Counted from the stretch's first letter, positions 16,164 to 23,878 are shown. The stretch is 47,096 bases of DNA from Deltaproteobacteria bacterium (GCA_003647375.1 QMMS01000002.1:1-47096); one strand, 5' to 3'. Translations and numbers: made by a program. The notes: generated by a model not told the origin, from the sequence alone.

Positions 16164-17423
16164 TCAATCCCGTTTGAATTTACTATAATCCGGCTGACGA
16201 TACCGGCTTTCACCACTGCCTTCAATGTCCAGAAGCGCCTCCACCTTCAACGGCAGTCCAAACAGTTGAATAAAGCCGTGGGCATCCTGCTGATTATAGA
16301 CATTGTCTTCCCCAAATGAAGCATAGTCCTCTCGATACAGGCTGAATGGACTCTTGCGGCCTGCAATGATGACATTTCCCTTGTAGAGTTTCAGGCGGAC
16401 CGATCCTGTTATTTTGTGCTGGGTTGTCTTTACAAAAGCATCCAGGGCTTCTCGAAGTTGCATGAACCACATGCCGTTGTAGACCAGTTCTGCATATTTT
16501 ACGGACACGGAGTCCTTGTAGTGCATGGTGTACTTGTCCAGGCATATGCTCTCGAGGGCTTGGTGCGCCCGGTAAATGACGGTGCCTGCCGGTGTTTCGT
16601 AAATGCCCCGGCTTTTCATACCCACCAGGCGGTTTTCGACAATATCCACGCGACCGACACCGTGTTGACCGGCAACCGTATTCAAACGGGTGAAAAGTTC
16701 CAGAGCGTTCAGGGGTTCGCCATCAAGTGAAACCGGGTTTCCTTTTTCGAACCCGATTTCAATATAGACCGGTTCATCGGGCGCATCCTCGGGGCTGACC
16801 GTCAATTGAAACATCTCCTTGGCGGGTTCGTTCCAGGGATCTTCGAGAAGTCCTCCCTCATGAGAGAGGTGAAAAATATTGCGATCACGGCTGTAAATGT
16901 CTTTTTCCGTATGCTGGATGGGAATGTTGTGCTTGATAGCGTATTTGATAGCGTCTTCACGGCTCTTGATTTCCCACTCGCGCCACGGGGCTATAACCTT
17001 CAACTTTGGATTCAGAGCCATAATGGTCAGTTCAAATCTTACCTGGTCATTGCCTTTTCCGGTGCAGCCGTGCGAAACGGTATCGGCTCCTTCGGCTTCC
17101 GCGATGTCCACGAGCTTTTTGGCTATCAGCGGCCGGGCAATAGACGTGCCCAACAGGTACTCGCGTTCGTATACTGCACCGGCCTGCATGGTCGGGAATA
17201 CATAGTCCACGAGAAATTCTTCGCGCAGGTCCATCACGATCAGCTTGCTTGCACCCGACGCAATGGCTTTATCCTCCAACCCATGCAATTCTTCGTTTTG
17301 CCCCAGGTCGGCAGCAAAGCAGATGACCTCGCAATTCCCGTAATTGTTTTTGAGCCAGGGTACGATCACCGAGGTATCCAGCCCTCCACTGTAGGCAAGG
17401 ACGACTTTTTTGATGGTTGTCAT
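16164..17423 (-). CDS. argG: Argininosuccinate synthase
   Basis: A 419-residue ArgG that joins citrulline and aspartate with ATP to form argininosuccinate, the step before arginine. The N-type ATP pyrophosphatase P-loop AYSGGLDTS is at 10-18. Further landmarks are [15 protein letters not shown] (about 117-131) with the aspartate/ATP site, and [15 protein letters not shown] (about 177-191). The ATG at 17423 has AAGGAG 9 nt upstream. Seventeen nucleotides before the start codon ends an intrinsic terminator with a U9 tail, preceded by an arginine-rich leader frame and a good promoter. There is no room for a promoter between terminator and gene, so argG expression should depend on antitermination. 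carAB lie downstream. Confidence 0.96.
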   Translation of the reverse strand: MTTIKKVVLAYSGGLDTSVIVPWLKNNYGNCEVICFAADLGQNEELHGLEDKAIASGASKLIVMDLREEFLVDYVFPTMQAGAVYEREYLLGTSIARPLIAKKLVDIAEAEGADTVSHGCTGKGNDQVRFELTIMALNPKLKVIAPWREWEIKSREDAIKYAIKHNIPIQHTEKDIYSRDRNIFHLSHEGGLLEDPWNEPAKEMFQLTVSPEDAPDEPVYIEIGFEKGNPVSLDGEPLNALELFTRLNTVAGQHGVGRVDIVENRLVGMKSRGIYETPAGTVIYRAHQALESICLDKYTMHYKDSVSVKYAELVYNGMWFMQLREALDAFVKTTQHKITGSVRLKLYKGNVIIAGRKSPFSLYREDYASFGEDNVYNQQDAHGFIQLFGLPLKVEALLDIEGSGESRYRQPDYSKFKRD

Positions 17424-17440
17424 GATTGCTGCTCCTTTTC

Positions 17441-17474
17441 AAAAAAAAACCCCGGCAATCGCCGGGGTTTTTTG
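17441..17474 (-). terminator. Attenuator terminator in the argG leader
   Basis: On the minus strand, CCCCGGC (17467-17461), loop GATT, GCCGGGG (17456-17450), then nine T (17449-17441): a perfect 7-bp GC-rich stem with a U-run. The preceding C plus AAAAAA (17474-17468) extends the stem by pairing into the U-run. It ends 17 nt from the argG ATG, so it must lie in the argG leader RNA. The plus strand would also give a terminator-like structure. Confidence 0.9.
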
Positions 17475-17522
17475 CATTTTTTAATTTTTGTCATTATTTG
17501 TATTTTCACAAAAAACACCCGG
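17462..17522 (-). promoter_or_regulatory. Predicted antiterminator pairing of the argG leader
   Basis: The segment CCGGGTGTTTTTTG (17522-17509) can pair with CAAAAAACCCCGG (17474-17462): 13 base pairs with a single bulged U at 17517. This uses up the 5' arm of the terminator, so the two structures exclude each other. The upstream half covers the last five codons of the leader peptide, just after the arginine codons. A third pairing of CAC...CCGG within the Arg codons with CCGGGTG is also possible, which would act as the protector stem. Confidence 0.75.
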
Positions 17523-17580
17523 ACAGTAAACGAATACGACGGCGCCGGCAGGTGCGATTTTTGGTTGTTACGGGTATCAT
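17506..17580 (-). CDS. Arginine-rich leader peptide upstream of argG
   Basis: A 24-codon frame starting ATG at 17580 and ending TGA at 17508-17506. Residues 9-17 are R-T-C-R-R-R-R-I-R: six arginines in nine positions, written with CGC, CGG and CGT codons. AGGA stands 7 nt before the ATG, and a TTGACA promoter lies about 33 bp upstream of the ATG. The frame is followed by a 31-nt A-rich spacer and then the attenuator hairpin. I infer a leader peptide whose translation reports charged tRNA-Arg. When arginine is short the ribosome stalls at the Arg codons, the antiterminator forms and argG is transcribed. When arginine is plentiful the ribosome reaches the stop, masks the antiterminator half, and the terminator forms. 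Too short for most gene callers. Confidence 0.8.
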   Translation of the reverse strand: MIPVTTKNRTCRRRRIRLLSGCFL

Positions 17581-17612
17581 GCCACGTTCCTGTCTGAGAT
17601 CAAATCTGGAGC

Positions 17613-17641
17613 AATATGGCAAAAATCAAAAACCCTGTCAA
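17613..17641 (-). promoter_or_regulatory. Promoter of the argG leader
   Basis: Minus-strand -35 TTGACA (17641-17636, perfect) and -10 CATATT (17618-17613) with a 17-bp spacer. Transcription would begin near 17606, about 25 nt before the leader-peptide ATG. Confidence 0.7.
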
Positions 17642-17753
17642 GCTGGAATTTGATTTTTCCCAACCATGATTTGTCCGGGTTTGCGGATGTGTTGTCGCTT
17701 TCGTCGGAGATTCCGAACCATCGGTTGAAAAGGGAAAAATCAAATAATCAATA

Positions 17754-17830
17754 AAATCCGAAGCACGAAATTCTAATTTGGGATTTAGAGCATCACTATC
17801 CCACAATGTTTCATCAGTATCAGACACTTT
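17754..17830. repeat. Partial copy of repeat R1 near the argB 3' end
   Basis: Contains the 20-bp R1 core AAATCCGAAGCACGAAATTC at 17754-17773, identical to 11412-11431 and to 38125-38144 on the other strand. The part next to the argB stop reads TAGGTACTCGGACTAAAGTG on the minus strand, a degenerate form of the stop-plus-hairpin pattern seen after pepA and mshN. Confidence 0.6.
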
Positions 17831-17841
17831 AGTCCGAGTAC

Positions 17842-18663
17842 CTACTTATAGAGGATGGTGCCGGAGCGGCATTCACCCGCAGCGATGCCCTGCAGCGTAG
17901 GGATGCCTTCCCACTGGGTAATGTAAACGGCAGGTACCTGGTTTGCCAGTGCTTCGAATGCCGACCTCATCTTTGCCACCATGCCGCCCTTGATGGTACC
18001 GTCTGCGATGCGTTCCCGGGCCTCCTGTTCGGAAAGGGTCCGGCAGACCCTCTCGTCGTTTATGACACCAGGCACATCGGTGATGAACACAAGCCCCACG
18101 CAGTCGATTTCCGCTGCCAGGGCTGCTGCCGCACTGTCTGCATTGACATTGAAGCTCCGGTGGTTCTCATCTGCAGAGATGGGTGAGATAACCGGTATAC
18201 GACCTTTTTTGAGAGCACGCAGAACAACCTCACCATTGACGTGTTTGATGTCGCCCACAAACCCATACCGTCTGCCGTCACGGGTCATGGGCTCTACCAC
18301 AAAGAGCCGTTCGGTTTTCCCGGACATGCGCTCGCAGGGTACGCCGTTATCCGTCAGCCAGGACGCGATACGCTGGTTGATGGTTTCGGAAAGAACTCTT
18401 TCGATAATGACCATGTCCTCGGCCTGGGTGACCCTGATGCCATCGATAAACCGGGTCTCACGATCATGGTCTTGCAGGGATTTCGATATCTCGGCCCCCC
18501 CCCCATGTACGATGATTGTCTCGATATTGGGGACGGCTTTGATGGCTTGTGCCAGTTCGCGGAAACCCGCTTCTTTTTCAAATGCCCGTCCACCGATTTT
18601 AATCAGGAGTCTGGGGTTCGAGGATTTCAGGTTTATTGTGTTCATTGAGTTTCTTGGGTTCAT
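17842..18663 (-). CDS. argB: Acetylglutamate kinase
   Basis: A 273-residue amino-acid kinase that phosphorylates N-acetylglutamate, the second step of arginine synthesis. Landmarks: LLIKIGGRAFEKE (about 20-32) for the phosphate-binding loop, IVHGGGAEIS (about 51-60), FNVNADSAAAALA (about 173-185), FITDVPGV (about 195-202) and a late IKGGMVAKM (about 225-233). The length is close to the short E. coli-type enzyme without the N-terminal helix associated with arginine feedback inhibition, so control may lie in expression; that is inference. The start is uncertain: ATGs at 18663 and 18645 both lie in a repetitive AATGAACCCAAGAAACTC-type stretch without a clear ribosome binding site. Confidence 0.93.
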   Translation of the reverse strand: MNPRNSMNTINLKSSNPRLLIKIGGRAFEKEAGFRELAQAIKAVPNIETIIVHGGGAEISKSLQDHDRETRFIDGIRVTQAEDMVIIERVLSETINQRIASWLTDNGVPCERMSGKTERLFVVEPMTRDGRRYGFVGDIKHVNGEVVLRALKKGRIPVISPISADENHRSFNVNADSAAAALAAEIDCVGLVFITDVPGVINDERVCRTLSEQEARERIADGTIKGGMVAKMRSAFEALANQVPAVYITQWEGIPTLQGIAAGECRSGTILYK

Positions 18664-19027
18664 TGGGTTGCTTACGGCTGTTGGCGTCTGGTTTGTTCAT
18701 ATTAACATCGATCATTAGCAAATGCCAGCACTATAGCGGTTGCCTTAACATGTTCCGTTTGACGTTATTTGCCGGAGCGGTTTGAAGAACCTCGTAGCAA
18801 GCTCAAGCGACGGGGAATGTGCTCGCTGTTACGGTTAGGAACGTTATGTTGACAAACGCTGTAAAACAACTCAACAAACTCAACGAACCCAACGAACAAA
18901 TAATTTCTCGAATCCACGAACCCTTATGCTCTTTTTGTATTTAAATTTTGCATGGATGTCAAAGCAGGCTTTCTTTCGAAACACATTTCTGATAATGACG
19001 GGATGACTTGTACTCAAGGAGGGCAGG
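18664..19027. other. Divergent argB-pyrB intergenic region
   Basis: No gene recognised. Short repetitive motifs of the CAACGAACCCAACGAAC type (about 18868-18898) resemble, on the opposite strand, the sequence covering the argB start. A Shine-Dalgarno GGAGG lies just ahead of pyrB. No confident promoter for either gene. Confidence 0.35.
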
Positions 19028-20110
19028 ATGAAAAAATTTGCCGAGACCACCCAACAAACCTACGAGGGATGGAAAGAATTTTACGAAAAACCTACCGATG
19101 AAAAAAATCGGTTTTTCGAGTCGGACGGGAGATTGATCGACATTATATTTGCCCAGCAGTTTGACAGGCCTTTTTTGGACCGCATGAGCCGACTGGGTGA
19201 TATGATTCGATCGCTGGCAAAAACCAAGCTGGGCCAGAACCATCTCAGGCATCTCTTGCCCCATAAACGGGCCATGCTGTATTTTTCTCAACCGTCGACC
19301 CGAACGTTTCTTTCATTCCAAAACGCCTGTTACATGCTGGGGCTGAGCGTATCTGAAATTCGCGGAACAACCACCAGCTCAGAGGTCAAGGGTGAATCGC
19401 AGGAAGATACGATACGGACCTTTGCCAGTTATGTGGACCTGATTATTTCACGGCATCCGGAAGCTGGATTTGCCGAAAAGACAGCCTGGGTTCTGAATCA
19501 GACCGACCGTGCGGTACCCGTTATCAATGGCGGGTCGGGGCCCGATCAGCATCCCACCCAGGCGCTGCTGGATATCTACACCCTCGAACGGGAGTTCAGT
19601 AAGAAGGGTGGATTGGACGGCAAAAAAATTGCCATGGTGGGCGATTTGAAAAGGGGTAGAACCGTTCGCTCCTTGAGCTACCTGATGAAAAACTACCAGG
19701 ATGTCGAGCTATATTTCGCTGCCCCGGAAATCTATAAGATGCAAGACGATATCAAGTCTTTTTTGACACGTCACCATATCCCGTACCATGAGACCGAGGA
19801 CTTCGAAAGCATTCTGCCGCTGGTGGATGCCATTTACATGACCCGAATTCAGAACGAATATTCGGAGGATCCAACCCATGAAACAGAAACCTATCCTGCT
19901 TTTCATTTCAAGAAGGAGCACCTTGGCAATATTCATGCGCACTGTGTCATTCTGCACCCGCTGCCCAGGCGTTATGAGATCGATGTGGCTGTGGACAAAG
20001 ATCCCCGGGCAGCATATTGGCGGCAGGAACGCAACGGCATGTGGATCCGGGCGGCCTTGATTGCCTATCTCTTTAAGGTAGAGGAAGACATTGTCGATGT
20101 ATTTTCGTAA
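19028..20110 (+). CDS. pyrB: Aspartate carbamoyltransferase catalytic subunit (long form)
   Basis: A 360-residue carbamoyltransferase. The carbamoyl-phosphate site STRT is at 90-93, HPTQ at 175-178 and HPLPRRYEID at 310-319. The aspartate-type 80s loop SSEVKGESQEDTI (117-129) contains the catalytic Lys121. GDLKRGRTVRSLSYL and the YWRQERNGMWIR tail are ATCase-like rather than OTCase-like. The protein is about 50 residues longer than E. coli PyrB, mostly at the N-terminus, and reads STRTFLSFQ where most have STRTRxSFE. It makes carbamoyl aspartate, the first pyrimidine intermediate. No pyrI is adjacent. GGAGG precedes the ATG. An ornithine carbamoyltransferase is the alternative but fits the motifs less well. 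Confidence 0.85.
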   Translation: MKKFAETTQQTYEGWKEFYEKPTDEKNRFFESDGRLIDIIFAQQFDRPFLDRMSRLGDMIRSLAKTKLGQNHLRHLLPHKRAMLYFSQPSTRTFLSFQNACYMLGLSVSEIRGTTTSSEVKGESQEDTIRTFASYVDLIISRHPEAGFAEKTAWVLNQTDRAVPVINGGSGPDQHPTQALLDIYTLEREFSKKGGLDGKKIAMVGDLKRGRTVRSLSYLMKNYQDVELYFAAPEIYKMQDDIKSFLTRHHIPYHETEDFESILPLVDAIYMTRIQNEYSEDPTHETETYPAFHFKKEHLGNIHAHCVILHPLPRRYEIDVAVDKDPRAAYWRQERNGMWIRAALIAYLFKVEEDIVDVFS

Positions 20111-20142
20111 AAAAATAATGGTTTTAGGTGTTACGTTTTAGG

Positions 20143-20898
20143 TTATAGTCTACCCACCATCTCCCTCACTGCTTCCTTGGTGCGAGAGGCCATGTCGTAG
20201 GGTGATGTTCCCGCCAGATCCGCCTCGATCAGTGCATCGTCATAGGGCAGGGATCCCAGATAATCGAAATCGGCCAGGTGCTTTTTCAGAAAGTCCTCAT
20301 CCTTTTGATTCCTGATTTTATTTCCGACAACTGCAATGTTCTTGAGGCCGATTTCTGTAGCCAGAAGCCTGATATGCTCTGCCGTGTCGATACTTCTTCG
20401 GCCGGGCTCCACAACCACCAGGAGTTTGTCCACAGCCTGAGCTGTGCCTCTGCCCAGATGTTCGATGCCGGCTTCCATGTCCATCACCACCACTTCATCT
20501 CTTATGAGAACGATATGCATCACCAGGGCTTTCAGGAGAGTGCTTTCCGGGCAGATACAGCCGCCGCCGCCTTTTTTGACTCCCCCCAGGCGCATGAGCT
20601 TGATATTTTCGAACCTGACGGACAGGGCGTCAGGCAGGTCGTCAACCTTTGGGTTCAACTTGAAAAAGCCGCCGATGGTGCCGGGTCTAGCTTCGGTTCT
20701 TTCAAAAATGAGGTCTTTCATTTCAGCTATGGGGGTAATTGTTTCGGCTTTGTCAATGCCGATGGCCGAGGCCAGATTGGCATCCGGGTCCGCATCGATG
20801 GCCAGCACGTGCCTGCCATCGTCATTGAGGGTTCTTATGAGGAGGGAGGAAAATGTTGTTTTCCCAACGCCGCCTTTTCCACTGACCGCAATTTTCAT
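20143..20898 (-). CDS. cooC: CooC-like nickel-insertion ATPase
   Basis: A 251-residue MinD/NifH-type ATPase. The deviant Walker A GKGGVGKTT is at 7-15, followed by DADPDANLA (35-43). Cys114 and Cys116 form the C-x-C metal motif in GGGGCICPES, which in CooC/AcsF holds nickel or a metal at the dimer interface. Such proteins load nickel into the C cluster of carbon monoxide dehydrogenase. No cooS, acs or cdh gene is in the window, so it is a solitary copy, and the target is inferred from other Desulfobacterota that use the Wood-Ljungdahl pathway. It converges with pyrB at only 32 bp and is preceded by a CTGTAGGCTGTTAG palindrome. Confidence 0.87.
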   Translation of the reverse strand: MKIAVSGKGGVGKTTFSSLLIRTLNDDGRHVLAIDADPDANLASAIGIDKAETITPIAEMKDLIFERTEARPGTIGGFFKLNPKVDDLPDALSVRFENIKLMRLGGVKKGGGGCICPESTLLKALVMHIVLIRDEVVVMDMEAGIEHLGRGTAQAVDKLLVVVEPGRRSIDTAEHIRLLATEIGLKNIAVVGNKIRNQKDEDFLKKHLADFDYLGSLPYDDALIEADLAGTSPYDMASRTKEAVREMVGRL

Positions 20899-20928
20899 GG
20901 GGAGTCCTTTCTGTATAGGTTGTTTAAA

Positions 20929-20975
20929 CTGTAGGCTGTTAGCCGGTAGGCATCCTACAGTCTAACAGCCTACAG
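20929..20975. repeat. CTGTAGGCTGTTAG palindrome, copy 2 (upstream of cooC)
   Basis: The same 14-bp arms as at 16102-16140, here 19 nt apart with a nested GTAGG-CAT-CCTAC stem in the loop. As in copy 1, it sits a few tens of bases ahead of a minus-strand start codon. Confidence 0.8.
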
Positions 20976-21356
20976 CCTATCTACCTGAACATTTCATTTT
21001 CTATAATAATACAAAAAGGATAAATAACAACTCATGTTTTACCCTTCCCGTTTATCGACATTGTCGGGTGCTTTTGAGATGGGTTTTCGTGGATGTCTGG
21101 AGATTTGTCTTCTGGGTGACAACCTGCTTCATCGAAACTGTACAAAGATTTTTCTCGACCAGGACAAAACCACTATAACTACCATATTTTGTTATTATAC
21201 TATATTGACACACAACTTGTTGTAGGTTATGGTTGTCAATCATATGCTATGTGTACGAATCAGATCGTCTGATTTTATGCTCCAAGGGACAAAGGGATTG
21301 GTGTACCCATGGGGTCTTTTCAGGTATTTATGGGATAGGGGAGCAGGTTTCAAAAG
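20976..21356 (+). other. Region upstream of the msh plus-strand operon
   Basis: No gene recognised. It carries the promoter at 21205-21233 and otherwise A+T-rich sequence. If that promoter is used, the leader of the first pilus gene would be about 115 nt. Confidence 0.4.
21205..21233 (+). promoter_or_regulatory. Promoter of the mshIJKL operon
   Basis: -35 TTGACA (21205-21210, perfect), 17-bp spacer, -10 TATGGT (21228-21233). The spacer contains a small palindrome ACAAC-TT-GTTGT that could bind a regulator. Confidence 0.6.
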
Positions 21357-22754
21357 ATGCTCAAAACTAAAAACAGCGGGATAACCGTCGTGCATGGGGA
21401 TACGCTCTTTTTTGTCTCGTATGCCGGTGAAGCCATGCAGGTGGACCATGCGGTTTCCCTGAACCTGTTTCTGGAAGATGATTATGCAGCATCTTCTATC
21501 CCGGCAGTCGTCCGGGGTAGAAAAAATCGACTTCTGGTGGTGCCTGATTACTGGATCGGACAGACAAATCTGACCCTGCAATCCCAAAAGCGGTCCATTG
21601 TGGTGCCGTTTGTAGAAAGAAAGCTGGCCTCCGAGCATCCGGAGCTACCTGATATCGGTCTTTTTTTCGATTATGCTTTTTCAAAGGAACCGTCGGAACC
21701 CGGTAATATTTCCGCCTTCTTTCTTCAGGACCCCCTATCTTTCAAGCTCTACCAAAAACTCACAACGCTCGATATAGCGCCCATGGACATCACCATACCC
21801 GCCTATGTCTGGGGAAAGAAACTCGAGAAACTACACCCGGAGCTGGTTGATTCCGGGAGCGGCCTGATCCAAAAACTTTCTTCGGCATGCCATTTATATT
21901 TTTATCACAAAGGCCGGTTTCTGTTCTCGCGCAGTATTCAGTTTTCGGATTCTGCAGGGGAAGACACAGAGACGCTCGATGCGCTTACATATGAAATCAA
22001 CCAGTCGTTCTATCTTTTTTCGCAAAAAGAAAAAGCCGATCTGGAGCATATTTTCATCCATTCATCCCGAAAGGAAGATGCCGCTGATCTGGCCGAAAGT
22101 CTTGGAAGAAAGATTCATTCCCTTGATATCGATGACGGTGGTAATGCGCCGAATCAGGAAATGACTGAGATGCTGGGACCTTGCGGTGTTTTTACACCCA
22201 AAGATCTATCGCCGGTCAGAAAATATATGGCTGTTGCGCAAAAGGATCACGCCAGAGCCAGAGAGTGGCGCCCGGTTCAGATATCCGGGGCAATTATCGG
22301 GATTTTGCTTTTCCTGGTCCTTGGCGGGGAGCATTTTTTTCTGCTCAAATGGGCGAAACAGGATCCGGGCATAGAAAATGCGGGTATTATGGCAGGTCAA
22401 TCTTCCAGAGAGACTATCCAGCAATATAACGAGGCTCTTGATCTCATTCTGCAGGAGACGCGTCGACCCTCTTCCTGGAAAACGATGAAAGATGTGGTCA
22501 GCTGTTTGCCGGAAAATGTCAGAGTTCAGGAGATGGAGCTGTTGGTGGCGGAAAACCCAAACCTATCCTTGACCTGTGTTGTCCGGGCGGAGGACATGGC
22601 AAAATTTAGAAGTTCACTGTCCATGCTATTGGAAAATTTGGGGAATACCTTTACCACCAGCCCCAGGTTAGGGAAGCGGGATATCGAATTGGGTGAGATT
22701 CTGCCCGGACAGGGCTATACGGATTATCCTATTCAGTTTGAACTCAGGCTGTGA
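21357..22754 (+). CDS. mshI: MSHA biogenesis protein MshI-like (PilM/PilN type)
   Basis: A 465-residue protein, first in the plus-strand pilus operon. The first 300 residues look like a cytoplasmic PilM/actin-like module with alternating hydrophobic strands (for example ITVVHGDTLFFVSYAG). A single membrane helix at about 309-327 (ISGAIIGILLFLVLGGEHFF) and a PilN-like periplasmic tail of about 130 residues follow, including SSWKTMKDVVSCLPENVRVQEM. The combination of PilM and PilN parts in one chain is typical of MshI/GspL-type inner-membrane platform proteins. Its stop overlaps the next start (TGATG). The ribosome binding site is weak. The family call rests mainly on topology and on the adjacent mshJ/K/L genes. 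Confidence 0.75.
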   Translation: MLKTKNSGITVVHGDTLFFVSYAGEAMQVDHAVSLNLFLEDDYAASSIPAVVRGRKNRLLVVPDYWIGQTNLTLQSQKRSIVVPFVERKLASEHPELPDIGLFFDYAFSKEPSEPGNISAFFLQDPLSFKLYQKLTTLDIAPMDITIPAYVWGKKLEKLHPELVDSGSGLIQKLSSACHLYFYHKGRFLFSRSIQFSDSAGEDTETLDALTYEINQSFYLFSQKEKADLEHIFIHSSRKEDAADLAESLGRKIHSLDIDDGGNAPNQEMTEMLGPCGVFTPKDLSPVRKYMAVAQKDHARAREWRPVQISGAIIGILLFLVLGGEHFFLLKWAKQDPGIENAGIMAGQSSRETIQQYNEALDLILQETRRPSSWKTMKDVVSCLPENVRVQEMELLVAENPNLSLTCVVRAEDMAKFRSSLSMLLENLGNTFTTSPRLGKRDIELGEILPGQGYTDYPIQFELRL

Positions 22755-23278
22755 TGAAAAATCGATTAACCCGAAACTGGATCGTCGTAGGTATTATATG
22801 GGCCGGGGCCCTGACCATGACCTATTTGAATCTGCAGATGATCCAGCAGATCAAGACGGAACAGGAATCCATCGAATTCATGCAAATGGATGATGTATTT
22901 TTAAAGAATAACTTTGAAAAGGTTATCCAGGTGCTTAAACGGCGGGCGTCCCTGCATAAGCCCATCGATTCCATACAGATAGAGCTCTTGTCGATTGAAA
23001 ACAGACTAAGATCTCTGGCGCAAAAGAAAGGCTTGTCCGAAATTCGTCTGGCCAGCGATCAAACGGCCATGCAAGGAGACCGGATTCCCTTGGAAATGTA
23101 TGTCACCAGCACCTACCGGGATCTGGTTTTCTGGCTTCGGGCCCTTGAAACCGATGCGCCGTTTCTGGTGGTGACCGGTGTCAAAATGACTGAAAACAAG
23201 GATGGAGAAGGGTACCGCTTCCAGGTCGGGATCGATTTTCGCTTTAGCGTAGCAGAAGACGAAAACGGTTCTGCCTGA
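22754..23278 (+). CDS. mshJ: MSHA biogenesis protein MshJ-like (PilO type)
   Basis: A 174-residue inner-membrane protein with a short cytoplasmic start, one membrane helix at about 10-26 (NWIVVGIIWAGALTMTYLNL), a coiled coil to about 95 and a ferredoxin-like PilO domain with YVTSTYRDLVFWLRALETD (about 117-135). I take the ATG at 22754, overlapping the mshI stop, in place of a GTG one codon earlier. It would pair with the MshI tail to link the outer-membrane secretin to the assembly platform. Sequence identity to known MshJ is not obvious; the call rests on size, topology and position. Confidence 0.72.
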   Translation: MKNRLTRNWIVVGIIWAGALTMTYLNLQMIQQIKTEQESIEFMQMDDVFLKNNFEKVIQVLKRRASLHKPIDSIQIELLSIENRLRSLAQKKGLSEIRLASDQTAMQGDRIPLEMYVTSTYRDLVFWLRALETDAPFLVVTGVKMTENKDGEGYRFQVGIDFRFSVAEDENGSA

Positions 23279-23320
23279 GACGGTTTGAACCGCTCATTTT
23301 GGGGAAAAGAAAACAGGAAC

Positions 23321-23878
23321 ATGGTTGTCAAAGGAAATCCCAAACGACTCATCATTGGATTGTGGGCGCTAGCGGCTCTGCTGATTCTCTGGTATAACGC
23401 TGCCGCCATGATATCTTTGATTGATAAACCCTTTCCGGTTCTGTCGTCAGATGCCAGGGCAACGATTGCCAAGTGGCAGCGCCTGGAAAGCTATATTGCC
23501 ATACGGCTGAAAGAGATCATTGACCTGAAGGAAATCGAAAAAATTTTTGCCAGAATCGACTTTAACAAGACCAAGGCTGTTCTGCCGGCCAAAAAAGCCG
23601 AGCCAAGGCCAAAACCTGCCCAAAAGCCGGAACCGGTCAGAAAGAAAAAGATCGAGCTGCCTTCTCTGAACGGTATCATGGCCGTTTATAGTACGGACGG
23701 GGATGTGGTCTATCTGGCTGTGATCGACGGAAAGACCCGGGAGAAAAAGAGCAGGGTCGGCGATTTTGTCATTGAAAGAATAGATGCCAAAGGTATTCTG
23801 CTGGCCCAGAATAAGGAGAGCTGGTTTGTACCGGCACCCACGGTAGAATTTTCGGTGGATACGAGTATGGAGGAATAA
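23321..23878 (+). CDS. MshK/PilP/GspC-like pilus assembly protein
   Basis: A 185-residue protein with a membrane helix at about 11-27, a helical region, a Pro/Lys-rich linker (AEPRPKPAQKPEPVRKKK, about 92-109) and a C-terminal beta domain. The beta domain runs from LPSLNGIMAVYSTDGDVVYL to WFVPAPTVEFSV and resembles the HR/PilP domain that contacts the secretin. I prefer the ATG at 23321 to a TTG at 23285 because the membrane segment then starts at the usual distance, although the GGAA site is close to the start. It overlaps mshL by TAATG, in line with a secretin-docking role. Whether it should be called MshK is uncertain. Confidence 0.65.
   Translation: MVVKGNPKRLIIGLWALAALLILWYNAAAMISLIDKPFPVLSSDARATIAKWQRLESYIAIRLKEIIDLKEIEKIFARIDFNKTKAVLPAKKAEPRPKPAQKPEPVRKKKIELPSLNGIMAVYSTDGDVVYLAVIDGKTREKKSRVGDFVIERIDAKGILLAQNKESWFVPAPTVEFSVDTSMEE

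Noticed and set aside
17441..17474. Reading the hairpin upstream of argG simply as the argB transcript terminator
   Set aside because: It is about 370 bp beyond the argB stop, a promoter and leader frame lie between, and only 17 nt separate it from the argG ATG, so any argG transcript must pass through it. The attenuator reading explains more of the sequence.
20976..21200. Possible structured RNA upstream of the msh operon
   Set aside because: Only a weak CGACA-TT-GTCGG stem was found, with no conserved motif of a known RNA class.
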